The notes under the pieces: generated by a model
Told to the model about the DNA's origin: nothing
The model's database searches: none
The model's input: the letters and a program-made list of their open reading frames with translations, nothing else
Program-made: the position numbers and the translations under genes
Shown: in pieces, positions 52,905-60,881 of the stretch
Numbering within the stretch: the stretch's first letter is position 1
Layout: every line of letters starts with the position of its first letter
Source: DATEPR01 sp036491115
GTDB lineage: Bacteria; Actinomycetota; Actinomycetes; Mycobacteriales; Pseudonocardiaceae
Assembly: GCA_036491115.1 (NCBI GenBank)
Contig: DASXCQ010000105.1
Span: 7,440-71,439, forward strand
Direction: 5' to 3'
DNA: 64,000 nt

Positions 52905-53120
52905 ATGCCTAGTCAGCCCGATCGCGACAGCGAACACACTGCTGTGGCCGTCTGGGCGCTGCTACTGGTACCGGTGGTCTGCTGTGGTCTTCCGGTGCTG
53001 GTCGTCAGCGGCACCCTGGCCGGGGTCGGCTGGTGGCGGCACAGCATCTGGCTGGTGGGCATAGCGATGGCACTACTACTCGCCATCGCTGTTCTCGTCG
53101 TGTGGCGGACGCGCCGCTGA
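52905..53120 (+). CDS. Small membrane protein with Cys-Cys-Gly motif
   Basis: 71 residues from ATG 52905 (GTG 52902 is possible). Two TM segments; LLLVPVVCCGLPVLVVSG matches the first helix of the 96-residue protein at 39317-39607, including the vicinal Cys. It ends WRTRR soon after TM2. Likely another thiophilic-metal membrane protein of the MerT-like type. It is codirectional with and 60 bases after the CcdA-like gene. Confidence 0.65.
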   Translation: MPSQPDRDSEHTAVAVWALLLVPVVCCGLPVLVVSGTLAGVGWWRHSIWLVGIAMALLLAIAVLVVWRTRR

Positions 53121-53419
53121 AGCTCCTTGCCCACCGTGCGACAAGGCACCTTGTTGTAGGCGACCCACAAATTAGCCTTGTCGGACGGCGGATGAGCCGG
53201 TGGAGATGCGGGCCTTGCTGGAGGCGGTTCGCGACCGGGCGGCCGGCAGCGCCACCGCACCGTGACAGAGAGGTGGACTCCGCCATTCCCGCGGACCCGG
53301 TGGCACCCACCCCGCGACGCCCGGATCACAGCGAGAGCGCTGGTGACCAGCGGTGAAGGCTGGGCTGCCAGTGCTCGCACGGTGGTCCGGGTGGCGGGGG
53401 ACCGATCGGCCGAGGATGG
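53121..53419. other. Spacer with no recognised gene
   Basis: About 300 bases between the small membrane protein and the convergent SRPBCC gene. Frames are open but carry no domain and no ribosome-binding site. CTTGCCCACCGTGCGACAAGG near 53127 contains a short CTTG/CAAG pair that could be a weak hairpin. Confidence 0.35.
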
Positions 53420-53980
53420 TCAGCGCTGGTGGACGCTCCGTTCGGCTTCGGCTTTCACAGCTGCCAACGTGTCGGCGACGGCTTGTTGCCAGTGTTGCGC
53501 GACCACGCGGCCCCACCAGGTGCCGATCGACCACAGGTCGGTGCCGAGGCGGCCGTGGTATTCCAGTCGGGTGCTGTGTTGGTCGCCGGTGAGCAGGAAC
53601 CGCTCGGTGACCTCGGGTACGGGGCCGCGGACCAGTCGGAAGTCGACGCGTTGCGGGCGGGTGAACCGGACGGTTTCCACCGTGGTCGCGACCAGCCCGT
53701 TGCCGATGGGGGTGCGGTGCGCGGCGAGCACCATGTCGGCGCCGCGCTCCAGGATGTGGATCTTTTCCGCCATGGCGCGGGTCTGCCGACCCAGGTAGGG
53801 GGTGGCCAGGATGTCGAACACGGCCTCGCGGGGTGCGGCGATGTCGACGGTGAGCGGGCCGAGGTCTCGGTGACGGCGCCCGATGCCCAGATCGAGAGGG
53901 ACCGCCGCGGTGACCAGACCCACGTAGAGGCCGGCCGCGGTTCCAGCAGCGGTTGCGGACGACCAGACCAGGCGTCGCAT
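53420..53980 (-). CDS. SRPBCC-family protein with N-terminal anchor
   Basis: 186 residues from ATG 53980. A short hydrophobic N terminus (SSATAAGTAAGLYVGLVTAAV) may anchor it. The rest follows the START/Bet v1-like pattern of polyketide cyclase/dehydrase-type proteins: LTVDIAAPREAVFDILATPYL, AHRTPIGNGLVATTVETV, DFRLVRGPVPEVTERFLL and a long C-terminal helix. Such proteins bind lipids or aromatic ligands. It follows the Crp-type gene on the same strand. Confidence 0.75.
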   Translation of the reverse strand: MRRLVWSSATAAGTAAGLYVGLVTAAVPLDLGIGRRHRDLGPLTVDIAAPREAVFDILATPYLGRQTRAMAEKIHILERGADMVLAAHRTPIGNGLVATTVETVRFTRPQRVDFRLVRGPVPEVTERFLLTGDQHSTRLEYHGRLGTDLWSIGTWWGRVVAQHWQQAVADTLAAVKAEAERSVHQR

Positions 53981-54007
53981 GACGGTCTCCTCGCTGTCTT
54001 GTCGGTG

Positions 54008-54728
54008 TCAGGTACGGATTCCGGCCAGCGCCAGGCCGGCCGGGGGCTGAGTCGTGGATGGTGATGGCGCGGTAGCTCAGGTCGATCAGGCCGCGGCGTT
54101 CGAAGTCCTTGAGAATCTTGTTCAGGGACGGCCGCCGCACGCCGAGCATCGCGGCCAGGATCTGTTGGGACAGGGCGACGGCGCCATCCTGTGCCTCGTC
54201 GCGCAGCAGTACGGCCGCCTGTTCGGCGAGCGGACGGCCCAGCAGGCCGGCCAGGCGCAGTTGGCTGGCCGCCTGACGTTGCGCGACCGAGGACAGCCAC
54301 CGGCGGGTGATGGCCGGCCGCTCGGCCAGTAACCGCTCGAATGACGCGGCCGGCAGGAACAGCAGCGTGGAGTCGCTGACCGTGCGGGCTGTGTACGGCG
54401 GCGGCATGTCCAGCAGCAACGGTATGGCACCATCGACGTCGCCGGGTCGCAGCACGCCGATCACCGCGCGGCGCCGCCCTGCGCCGACGGCCAGTTCCAC
54501 CCCGCCGCGACGCCGGATCCACACCCCCTCTGGAGGCTGTCCGGCGACGAACAGCACCGTGCCGGTGGCCACTTCGCGCAGGTCCAGGTAGCCGGCCAGG
54601 GCGTCCAGATCGGACGGTCGAAGCCGCGCGCTGTCCCATCGGCCGACGCGGCGGGCGATCCACGCGGCGGCGCGTAGCATCGCCGGGTCGGGTCCCCGGC
54701 GATGCAGCACGCGACCGGGCATCACCAC
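54008..54728 (-). CDS. Crp/Fnr-type regulator, apparent frameshift near its end
   Basis: From ATG 54728 (or 54722) the cyclic-nucleotide-type sensor domain (FVAGQPPEGVWIRRRGGVEL, GVLRPGDVDGAIPLLLDMP) is followed by a Crp HTH (VALSQQILAAMLGVRRPSLNKIL, then ERRGLIDLSYRAITIHD). The frame then has no stop until 53172, running through the SRPBCC gene in another register. A one-base shift near 54040 gives a short natural-looking end (AGLALAGIRT) with TGA at 54008-54010. Either a true lesion or a sequencing error; the DNA-binding part is intact. Confidence 0.7.
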
Positions 54729-54910
54729 GGGCGTGGCATCGGTCGAGTGAACGCTTGGCGTGCGATGGTCATCTTCCCGATTATCGATGCCGTCGGGCCG
54801 TCCGGCGCGGCGAGTCTGTCATCTCGCTGACACTGTTTGCTGCGGTCGGCCGTCAGGTGGTGTTGGCTGGATGCCGGGGACACCACCTCGGGCAGAAGGG
54901 ACTGGTGCTC

Positions 54911-55306
54911 GTGGCCGATGGACAGTCTCGTTCCGAGGCCCCGCCGGATCCACACCGGGTGTCCGGTCGTGCCGTGCCGGCGGTACGGATCGGCTTGGTC
55001 GGTGGGTTGGTCGGGATGTTGTGCTGTGTCGGGCCGACCGTCCTGGCGCTGATCGGCGTGCTGGGCGCCGGGACCGCGTACACCTGGGCGGAGGACCTGT
55101 ACAGCGGCTATGCGTGGTGGTTCCGGCTGGTCGGCCTGGTCGCGACCAGTGGCCTGGTCATCTGGGCATTGCGGCGCCGCCGGGCGTGCAGCCTGGCCGG
55201 AGCGCGGGCCGCCCGCTGGCGGCTGCTGCTGATCGTCGGGACGGCGGTGGTCACCTACCTGGTGCTCTACGCGATGACGACGTTGGCCGGTCATCTGGCG
55301 ACCTGA
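54911..55306 (+). CDS. MerT-like three-helix membrane protein
   Basis: 131 residues from GTG 54911 (AAGGGA upstream; GTG 54905 possible). Three TM segments. TM1 carries LVGMLCCVGPTVLALIGVLG with vicinal Cys and Gly-Pro as in MerT (CC-x-GP), and the loop before TM3 has RRRRACSLAG, recalling MerT's cytoplasmic Cys. This supports mercuric or related metal import. First in a five-gene plus-strand run; the next gene starts 20 bases on. Confidence 0.7.
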   Translation: MADGQSRSEAPPDPHRVSGRAVPAVRIGLVGGLVGMLCCVGPTVLALIGVLGAGTAYTWAEDLYSGYAWWFRLVGLVATSGLVIWALRRRRACSLAGARAARWRLLLIVGTAVVTYLVLYAMTTLAGHLAT

Positions 55307-55326
55307 CGGCGACGGAGGAGACTGCG

Positions 55327-55620
55327 GTGCTACGAGCAGTGTGGAACGGCGCGGTGATCGCCGAGGCGGAGCGAACCCGGCGGATCGAGGGTAACCACTA
55401 CTTCCCGCCGGACTCGCTGCGTCGCGAGTATCTCGCTGACAGCCCGACACGCACCCTGTGTCCATGGAAGGGCATGGCGCACTACTACCGGCTTACCGTG
55501 GACGGACAGCTCAATGAGGACGCGGCGTGGTACTACCCGCATCCACTGCCGCTCGCCCGGCTGCTGGGCCTGAAGAACCACGTGGCGTTCTGGAACGGTG
55601 TGCATATCGAGCAGGACTGA
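55327..55620 (+). CDS. DUF427 domain protein
   Basis: 97 residues from GTG 55327; GGAGGAG lies 5 bases upstream. The whole protein is one DUF427 domain: VWNGAVIAEAERTRRIEGNHYFP (in sections), CPWKGMAHYY, and AAWYYPHPLPLARLLGLKNHVAFW. It is a small beta-rich fold whose activity is not established. Its place between a MerT-like and a radical SAM gene is the only functional clue. Confidence 0.88.
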   Translation: MLRAVWNGAVIAEAERTRRIEGNHYFPPDSLRREYLADSPTRTLCPWKGMAHYYRLTVDGQLNEDAAWYYPHPLPLARLLGLKNHVAFWNGVHIEQD

Positions 55621-55641
55621 CAACGGTACGAAAGGAGCCCT

Positions 55642-57240
55642 ATGACCGCGGACCGGAAGGTTGATCGGGACGAGGTGTTCGTCGAGTACACCAAGAGCAT
55701 CTGCCCGGTCTGCAAGGTTGTGCTCGACGCGCAGGTCAACATCCGCGACGACAAGGTGTACCTGCGTAAGCGCTGCGGTGAGCACGGCTGGTTCGAGGCG
55801 CTGGTCTACGGCGACGCCCAGGCGTACCTGTCCTCGGCGCGGTTCAACAAACCGGGCACCATCCCGTTGACCTTCCAGACCGAGGTCCGTGACGGCTGCC
55901 CGTCGGACTGCGGCCTGTGCCCGGACCACAAACAGCACGCCTGTCTGGGCATCATCGAGGTCAACACCCACTGCAACCTGGACTGCCCGATCTGCTTCGC
56001 CGACTCCGGTCACCAACCCGACGGGTACGCGATCACCCTGGAACAGTGCGAGCGGATGCTGGACGTGTTCGTGGCCTCAGAGGGCGAGGCCGAGGTGGTG
56101 ATGTTCTCCGGCGGCGAGCCCACGATCCACCAGGACATCCTGGCGTTCGTCGACGCCGCCCAGGCCCGGCCGATCCGCAACGTCAACCTCAACACCAACG
56201 GCATCCGCCTGGCCACCGACCGGTCATTCGTCGCGGCACTGGGGGAACGCAACCGCCTCGCCGGCAGGTCGATCAACGTCTACCTGCAGTTCGACGGCCT
56301 GGCCGAGCGCACCCACCGGCAAATCCGGGGCCGGGACCTGCGCGGGATCAAGCAGCGTGCATTGGACAACTGTGCGGACGCCGGCCTGACCGTGACGCTG
56401 GTGGCGGCGGTCGAGCGGGGCTTGAACGAGCACGAGCTCGGCGACATCATCCAGTTCGGCCTGGCCCATCCGGCGGTGCGGTCGGTGTCGTTGCAGCCGG
56501 TCACCCATTCCGGGCGGCACGTGGAGTTCGACCCGCTGACCCGGCTGACCAACTCCGACGTGATCGAGCTGATCGCCGCGCAGCGCCCCGACTGGCTCGC
56601 CAAAGATGACTTCTTCCCGGTACCGTGCTGTTTCCCGACCTGCCGGTCGATCACCTACGTGCTCACCGAAGGCACCCCTGGCGCACCCGATTTCGGGATC
56701 GTGCCGATCCCCCGGTTGCTGCAGGTGGAGGACTACCTGGACTATGTGTCCAACCGGGTGGTTCCGGACTACGCGGTGCGCGAAGCGCTGGAGAAACTGT
56801 GGAGCGCCTCGGCGTTCATGGGTACCGAGACCACGGAGGAGAAACTGCGCGCCGTGGCCCAAGCCATGGACTGCGCGGACGCCTGCGGGGTGAACCTGCC
56901 CGAGGCGATCGCCAACCTGACCGACCGTGCGTTCATGATCGTGGTGCAGGACTTCCAGGACCCTTACACGCTCAACGTCAAGCAGTTGATGAAGTGCTGT
57001 GTCGAGGAGATCACCCCGGACGGCCGGTTGATCCCGTTCTGCGCCTACAACTCCGTTGGCTACCGCGAACAGGTCCGGGCACGGATGTCCGGCGTGCCGG
57101 TGGCGGACGTGGTGCCCAACGCCACCCCACTGCTGCCGCTGGTGACCGACTCGCCCCATGGTTCGAAGATCGCCAGCAACGGCGCTGGACATGGCCGGGT
57201 CGACACCACGAACGTGGGCCGCCCGGCGGTAGGCCGATGA
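55642..57240 (+). CDS. Radical SAM protein related to the tetraether-synthase (Tes/MJ0619) group
   Basis: 532 residues with AGGAG before ATG 55642. An N-terminal CPVC (21-24) and Cys45 look like a metal knuckle; CPSDCGLC (86-93) precedes the radical SAM motif CNLDCPIC (Cys111, Cys115, Cys118) and FSGGEPTIHQD. The second half has PCCFPTCRS and MKCC, likely ligands of extra clusters. This arrangement matches the family containing archaeal Tes and MJ0619-type methylases, which act on lipids or pterins through C-C or C-methyl bonds. A CDP-alcohol phosphatidyltransferase downstream favours a lipid substrate. Confidence 0.85.
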   Translation: MTADRKVDRDEVFVEYTKSICPVCKVVLDAQVNIRDDKVYLRKRCGEHGWFEALVYGDAQAYLSSARFNKPGTIPLTFQTEVRDGCPSDCGLCPDHKQHACLGIIEVNTHCNLDCPICFADSGHQPDGYAITLEQCERMLDVFVASEGEAEVVMFSGGEPTIHQDILAFVDAAQARPIRNVNLNTNGIRLATDRSFVAALGERNRLAGRSINVYLQFDGLAERTHRQIRGRDLRGIKQRALDNCADAGLTVTLVAAVERGLNEHELGDIIQFGLAHPAVRSVSLQPVTHSGRHVEFDPLTRLTNSDVIELIAAQRPDWLAKDDFFPVPCCFPTCRSITYVLTEGTPGAPDFGIVPIPRLLQVEDYLDYVSNRVVPDYAVREALEKLWSASAFMGTETTEEKLRAVAQAMDCADACGVNLPEAIANLTDRAFMIVVQDFQDPYTLNVKQLMKCCVEEITPDGRLIPFCAYNSVGYREQVRARMSGVPVADVVPNATPLLPLVTDSPHGSKIASNGAGHGRVDTTNVGRPAVGR

Positions 57241-58031
57241 CCGTCGATCCGGCAGAGATCAAGGCGTGCTGCGCGGCAGGCTACGGCCAGGACGCGGTGG
57301 CGTTGGTACTGGGCGAGTCCTACCATCCAGGCGGTCTGGCGCTGACCCGCCGGCTGGCCGACTCCCTCAGGTTGGCGCCCGGGCAGCACCTGGTGGATGT
57401 CGCCTCCGGACCCGGCGCCACCGCCCGGCTGCTGGCCGCCGAGTTCGCGGTGACCGTCGATGGGGTCGATCTGGGTAAGTCCACAGTAGAGCGGGCGCGG
57501 TCGTCGACCGCCGAGGTCGGCTTGGCCGGCAGCGTGCGGTTTCACCTCGGTGACGCCGAACGCCTGCCGGTGCCGGACGGGTGCGCGGACGTGGTGGTGT
57601 GCGAGTGCGCGTTCTGTACCTTCCCGAACAAGACCGCCGCCGCTGCCGAGTTCGCGCGGGTGCTGCGGCCGGGCGGCCGGGTGGGCATCACCGACGTCGT
57701 GGTGACCGAACGGGGACTGCCCGCCGAGTTGACCACGCTGGCCGCGTGGGTGGCCTGCATCGCCGACGCTCGCCCTGTCGCCGGCTACGTCGACATCCTG
57801 GCCACGGCCGGATTGGTCACCACGCACGTCGAGGAGCACGACGCGGCGCTGAGCCGAATGATCGAGCAGATCGAGGCCCGCGTCCGCCTGTTGCGGATGA
57901 CCGCGGCCGGCGGGCTGGCCGCCGCCGGGGTGGACGTGGGTGCCGTGCTGCGTTACACGTCGCTGGCCGGGCAAGCGGTCGCTGACGGGTTGATCGGCTA
58001 TCGCGTCCTGGTCGCCGAGAAACCGGCATGA
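57237..58031 (+). CDS. Cys-rich class I methyltransferase, ArsM-like look
   Basis: 264 residues; ATG 57237 overlaps the radical SAM stop by 4 bases. Motif I is VDVASGPGATA and the post-III motif VLRPGGRVGITDV. The Cys pattern is unusual: CC at 11-12, Cys116, C-E-C-A-F-C at 122-127 and Cys174 in WVACIADARP, close to where arsenite methyltransferases have a ligand Cys (ECLGGAL). It may methylate a metal(loid) or a thiol, or serve the radical SAM protein. The arsenic link is inferred from layout only. Confidence 0.8.
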   Translation: MTVDPAEIKACCAAGYGQDAVALVLGESYHPGGLALTRRLADSLRLAPGQHLVDVASGPGATARLLAAEFAVTVDGVDLGKSTVERARSSTAEVGLAGSVRFHLGDAERLPVPDGCADVVVCECAFCTFPNKTAAAAEFARVLRPGGRVGITDVVVTERGLPAELTTLAAWVACIADARPVAGYVDILATAGLVTTHVEEHDAALSRMIEQIEARVRLLRMTAAGGLAAAGVDVGAVLRYTSLAGQAVADGLIGYRVLVAEKPA

Positions 58032-58091
58032 CCGGGCTGAGCAGGTACGACACCGTCGGCCACGGGCGGCCGGGCGCAGGGGAGGGAACCA

Positions 58092-58787
58092 ATGACCAAC
58101 CTGCTGGATGCCGCCACTCGGGCGGCCACCGACGAGCTGCTGGCCGGGCTGCGTGCCGGGCGGTGGCGTCCGGCGGCGTGGGCTAGGTTCCTGACGCTCG
58201 CGGCGCGCCGGTCGGTTCATCAGGCCAGGGCGCATCCCCGGGCCCTGGTCGAGCTCACCGCGGTGCACGTGATCATGGCGCTGCGGGCGGGTCGGCAGGG
58301 CCGCCGCTGGGTGGTGGTGAGTTGGGCGCTGGCCGCCAGCCACCTCGGGATGCTCGAGGATCGGCGGTCGCTGGGCGTGCCCAATGCGATCACCTTGCTC
58401 CGGGCCAATCTGCCGGTGCTTGGCGGGCCGACCCGCTGGCTGCCGCTCCTCGCGCTGGTCACCGACCTGCTCGATGGCCGCTTCGCCCGTCACCTGGGCG
58501 CGGAGACGGCCTTCGGCTCGTCCGCGGATTCGTTGGCCGACGCGGCGTTCTGGACCTGGTTCACGGTGCGCCATGAACCTAGCCGTGCGATGCGGACCGC
58601 TGCGTTCGTCAGCTGGACCGTCCCGGTGGCGCTGGTGACGGTCGCCAGCGTTGGTGGCGGCCACATGGTCGATCCCCCCCGGCCGACCCTGCTGCGCCCG
58701 GCCGTGGCGATGCAGGCCGTCCTCGCCGCGCGGGCGCTCCTGTCAGGTGTCCGACCACGGCCAGTGCCCGCCGGTGGTCGAAGGTGA
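58092..58787 (+). CDS. CDP-alcohol phosphatidyltransferase family protein
   Basis: 231 residues from ATG 58092 (GGGAGGG upstream). The signature D-x2-DG-x2-AR-x8-G-x3-D-x3-D is present in DLLDGRFARHLGAETAFG and SSADSLAD. TM segments flank it. The family moves a phosphatidyl or similar group from a CDP-alcohol to another alcohol in phospholipid synthesis. It is 60 bases after the methyltransferase and closes the run, suggesting that the radical SAM and methyltransferase act on a lipid headgroup or tail. Confidence 0.88.
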   Translation: MTNLLDAATRAATDELLAGLRAGRWRPAAWARFLTLAARRSVHQARAHPRALVELTAVHVIMALRAGRQGRRWVVVSWALAASHLGMLEDRRSLGVPNAITLLRANLPVLGGPTRWLPLLALVTDLLDGRFARHLGAETAFGSSADSLADAAFWTWFTVRHEPSRAMRTAAFVSWTVPVALVTVASVGGGHMVDPPRPTLLRPAVAMQAVLAARALLSGVRPRPVPAGGRR

Positions 58788-59277
58788 TCCGGAACGCGCG
58801 CCGATCAGCGTCGCGACTTCGGCTGTAGAACTGAATCTTTGGTGCCAGGTCGAGATGCGGCGCACCACTGGCCTGCTCCTCCAATGCCGCACGGATGAGG
58901 GCCCACCACTCGTGGGCGTGAGTCGTCCGCCGGGGCGCATCCCGGTGACTGATCCTGCCCGATCCCAAGCGATGGGGAGGGGCCGTGACGCGGGCAGGGC
59001 ACCGTTCCTCCCCCGATGTGCGCTGATCACCCAGCCCGCTCAAGGGCCGCTGGTGCGGGGTGGTGGGGATGGGGAGCCCAGAACTGGTCCACCGGATACC
59101 CGCCGAGCAGTGGCGCCGATTGGCTCTGATCACGCTCGTTGCATTCGCTGTGCGAAGTCGATGTCGCGATGACCACCTGGCCATGGTTCGGGTGGCGATG
59201 GCGCCGTTGAGCACATGCAGGAGATTCCGTCGCGCGCGGACTTCTTGGCCCGATCGACGTGCCCCTTGCTCTCGGCT
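58788..59277. other. Long spacer with no recognised gene
   Basis: 490 bases. Both strands have GC-driven open frames, one on the minus strand reading PHLDLAPKIQFYSRSRDAD, but none has a known domain, a start with a ribosome-binding site, or neighbours in register. The 3' end leads to the TetR operator at 59278. Confidence 0.4.
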
Positions 59278-59301
59278 GTTCAGTCGTTTAGTGTACTGAA
59301 C
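59278..59301. promoter_or_regulatory. TetR autoregulatory operator
   Basis: GTTCAGT-N10-ACTGAAC, perfect 7-base arms, ending one base before the TetR ATG at 59302. TTTAGTGTACTGAA inside it is similar to known TetR half-sites for ABC exporter operons. Binding here would silence the whole TetR-ABC operon. Confidence 0.7.
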
Positions 59302-59940
59302 ATGGGTTCAATCGCCGAAGAAGGCGACCTCACGGCCAAGGCGAATATCCGCAACGCGGCGCTGCGTCTGTTCGCCGAGCGCGGGCACGATGCCGTCACG
59401 GTGCGCGAGATCGCCACGGTGGCAGGTGTGTCACCCGCGCTCGTGGTGCATCACTTCGGCAGCAAGGAAGGGCTGCGGGCGGCGGTGGACGACTATGCCG
59501 GGCGGGCCTTCGACGCGCTGTTCGCGATGGACGAGCAGGACCTGGCCGAGGCGGTGAATGGGGACAACTGGGTGTCTGTTGCCGAGATGTTCGCGCGCGC
59601 CTTTCCGCACGGCTCGCCGTTGCCCGCGTACCTGCGCCGCCTGTTGCTAGTCAACGATCCGGCGGGCGCGGCGCTGTTCGGTCGCTGGTTCGCGCTCACC
59701 CGCCGGCTGCTTGACTCGATGACCGAGTTGGGCGTCGCGCAGCAGGGTGAGGATCCGGCGGTTCGTGCGGCGTTCCTTCTGGTCAACGACCTGTCGCTGG
59801 TCTTGCTGCGCAATCAGATCGCCGCCGCGATCGGGGTCGACCCGCTCACGCCGGAGGGCATCACTCGCTGGGCCAAAGAGGCCACCGCCGTCTACACGAA
59901 GGGCGCGTTCGTGACCGCGCCCGGGGAGGAACCGTCGTGA
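59302..59940 (+). CDS. TetR-family regulator of an ABC exporter operon
   Basis: 212 residues from ATG 59302. HTH: NIRNAALRLFAERGHDAVTV and GVSPALVVHHFGSKEGL. The C-terminal helical domain includes LPAYLRRLLLVNDPAGAALF. Its stop overlaps the ABC ATPase start (GTGA), and an operator lies at its own start codon, so it most likely controls its own operon. Confidence 0.9.
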   Translation: MGSIAEEGDLTAKANIRNAALRLFAERGHDAVTVREIATVAGVSPALVVHHFGSKEGLRAAVDDYAGRAFDALFAMDEQDLAEAVNGDNWVSVAEMFARAFPHGSPLPAYLRRLLLVNDPAGAALFGRWFALTRRLLDSMTELGVAQQGEDPAVRAAFLLVNDLSLVLLRNQIAAAIGVDPLTPEGITRWAKEATAVYTKGAFVTAPGEEPS

Positions 59941-60881
59941 GCCACCCTGTCATCCACATCCGGGAACTGGCCAAGACGTTCGGGCGGGTGCGCGCCCTCG
60001 ACGGCCTGGATCTCACCGTGGATCCGGGTGAGGTGCACGGCTTCCTCGGCCCGAACGGGGCGGGCAAGTCCACCACCATCCGAATCCTGCTCGGGCTGAT
60101 CCGGGCCGGCAGCGGTCACGTCGAACTGTTCGGCGCCGACCCCTGGCGTGAGGCTGCCCGGCTCCACAGGCGGCTGGCCTACGTCGCCGGGGATGTCGCG
60201 CTGTGGCCCGGCCTGACCGGCGGCCAGTGCCTCGACGTGATCGGTGCCACGCACGGCCGGGTCGACCGGAAGCGCCGGCAGCAGTTGATCGAACGCTTCG
60301 AACTCGATCCGGCAAAGCGGATCCGGGACTACTCCAAAGGCAACCGTCAGAAGGTCGCTCTCGTGGCCGCGTTGGCCGCGGAGGTGGATCTGCTCGTCCT
60401 GGACGAGCCCACCTCCGGGCTCGACCCGTTGATGGAGCAGACCTTTCAGCAGTGTGTGCACGAGCGCCGGAAGGACGGCCTCACAGTGCTGCTCTCCAGC
60501 CACATCCTCAGCGAGGTCGAGGCGTTGGCCGACCGGGTCAGCATCATCCGCCGGGGCCGCACCGTCACCAGCGGCAGCCTCGCCGACCTGCGTCGCCGTA
60601 CTCGCACGTCGGTGCACGCGATCACCGTCGGAGAACCCGAAGGTCTGGCCCGCGCCGAGGGGGTGGCCGACTGGGCCCGCGAACGGCTGGATGGGCTGGT
60701 CGACACCAGGTTCACGATCGACGCGGAGCACCTCGACGCGACGATCGGCAGACTGCACGCCGCGCGGATCCACACCCTGACCGTCACCCCGCCGAGCCTC
60801 GACGCACTGTTCCTGCGCACCTACGGGGAGGCCCTCGACGCCGAGGAGACCGGCGACCTGCTTGCTCAGGCCGCGCGATGA
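59937..60881 (+). CDS. ABC transporter ATP-binding protein
   Basis: 314 residues from GTG 59937. Walker A GPNGAGKST, signature YSKGNRQKV, Walker B LLVLDEPTSGLDP and SSHILSEVEALADRV. The C-terminal ~80 residues form the extra domain seen in DrrA-like ATPases. 4-base overlaps on both sides show tight coupling with the TetR and the permease. Energises export by the large permease that follows. Confidence 0.93.
   Translation: MSHPVIHIRELAKTFGRVRALDGLDLTVDPGEVHGFLGPNGAGKSTTIRILLGLIRAGSGHVELFGADPWREAARLHRRLAYVAGDVALWPGLTGGQCLDVIGATHGRVDRKRRQQLIERFELDPAKRIRDYSKGNRQKVALVAALAAEVDLLVLDEPTSGLDPLMEQTFQQCVHERRKDGLTVLLSSHILSEVEALADRVSIIRRGRTVTSGSLADLRRRTRTSVHAITVGEPEGLARAEGVADWARERLDGLVDTRFTIDAEHLDATIGRLHAARIHTLTVTPPSLDALFLRTYGEALDAEETGDLLAQAAR

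Noticed and set aside
53172..54728. 518-codon Crp fusion protein
   Set aside because: After the HTH the sequence is an Arg/Pro/His-rich shadow of the SRPBCC gene; a frameshift is more likely than a fusion.
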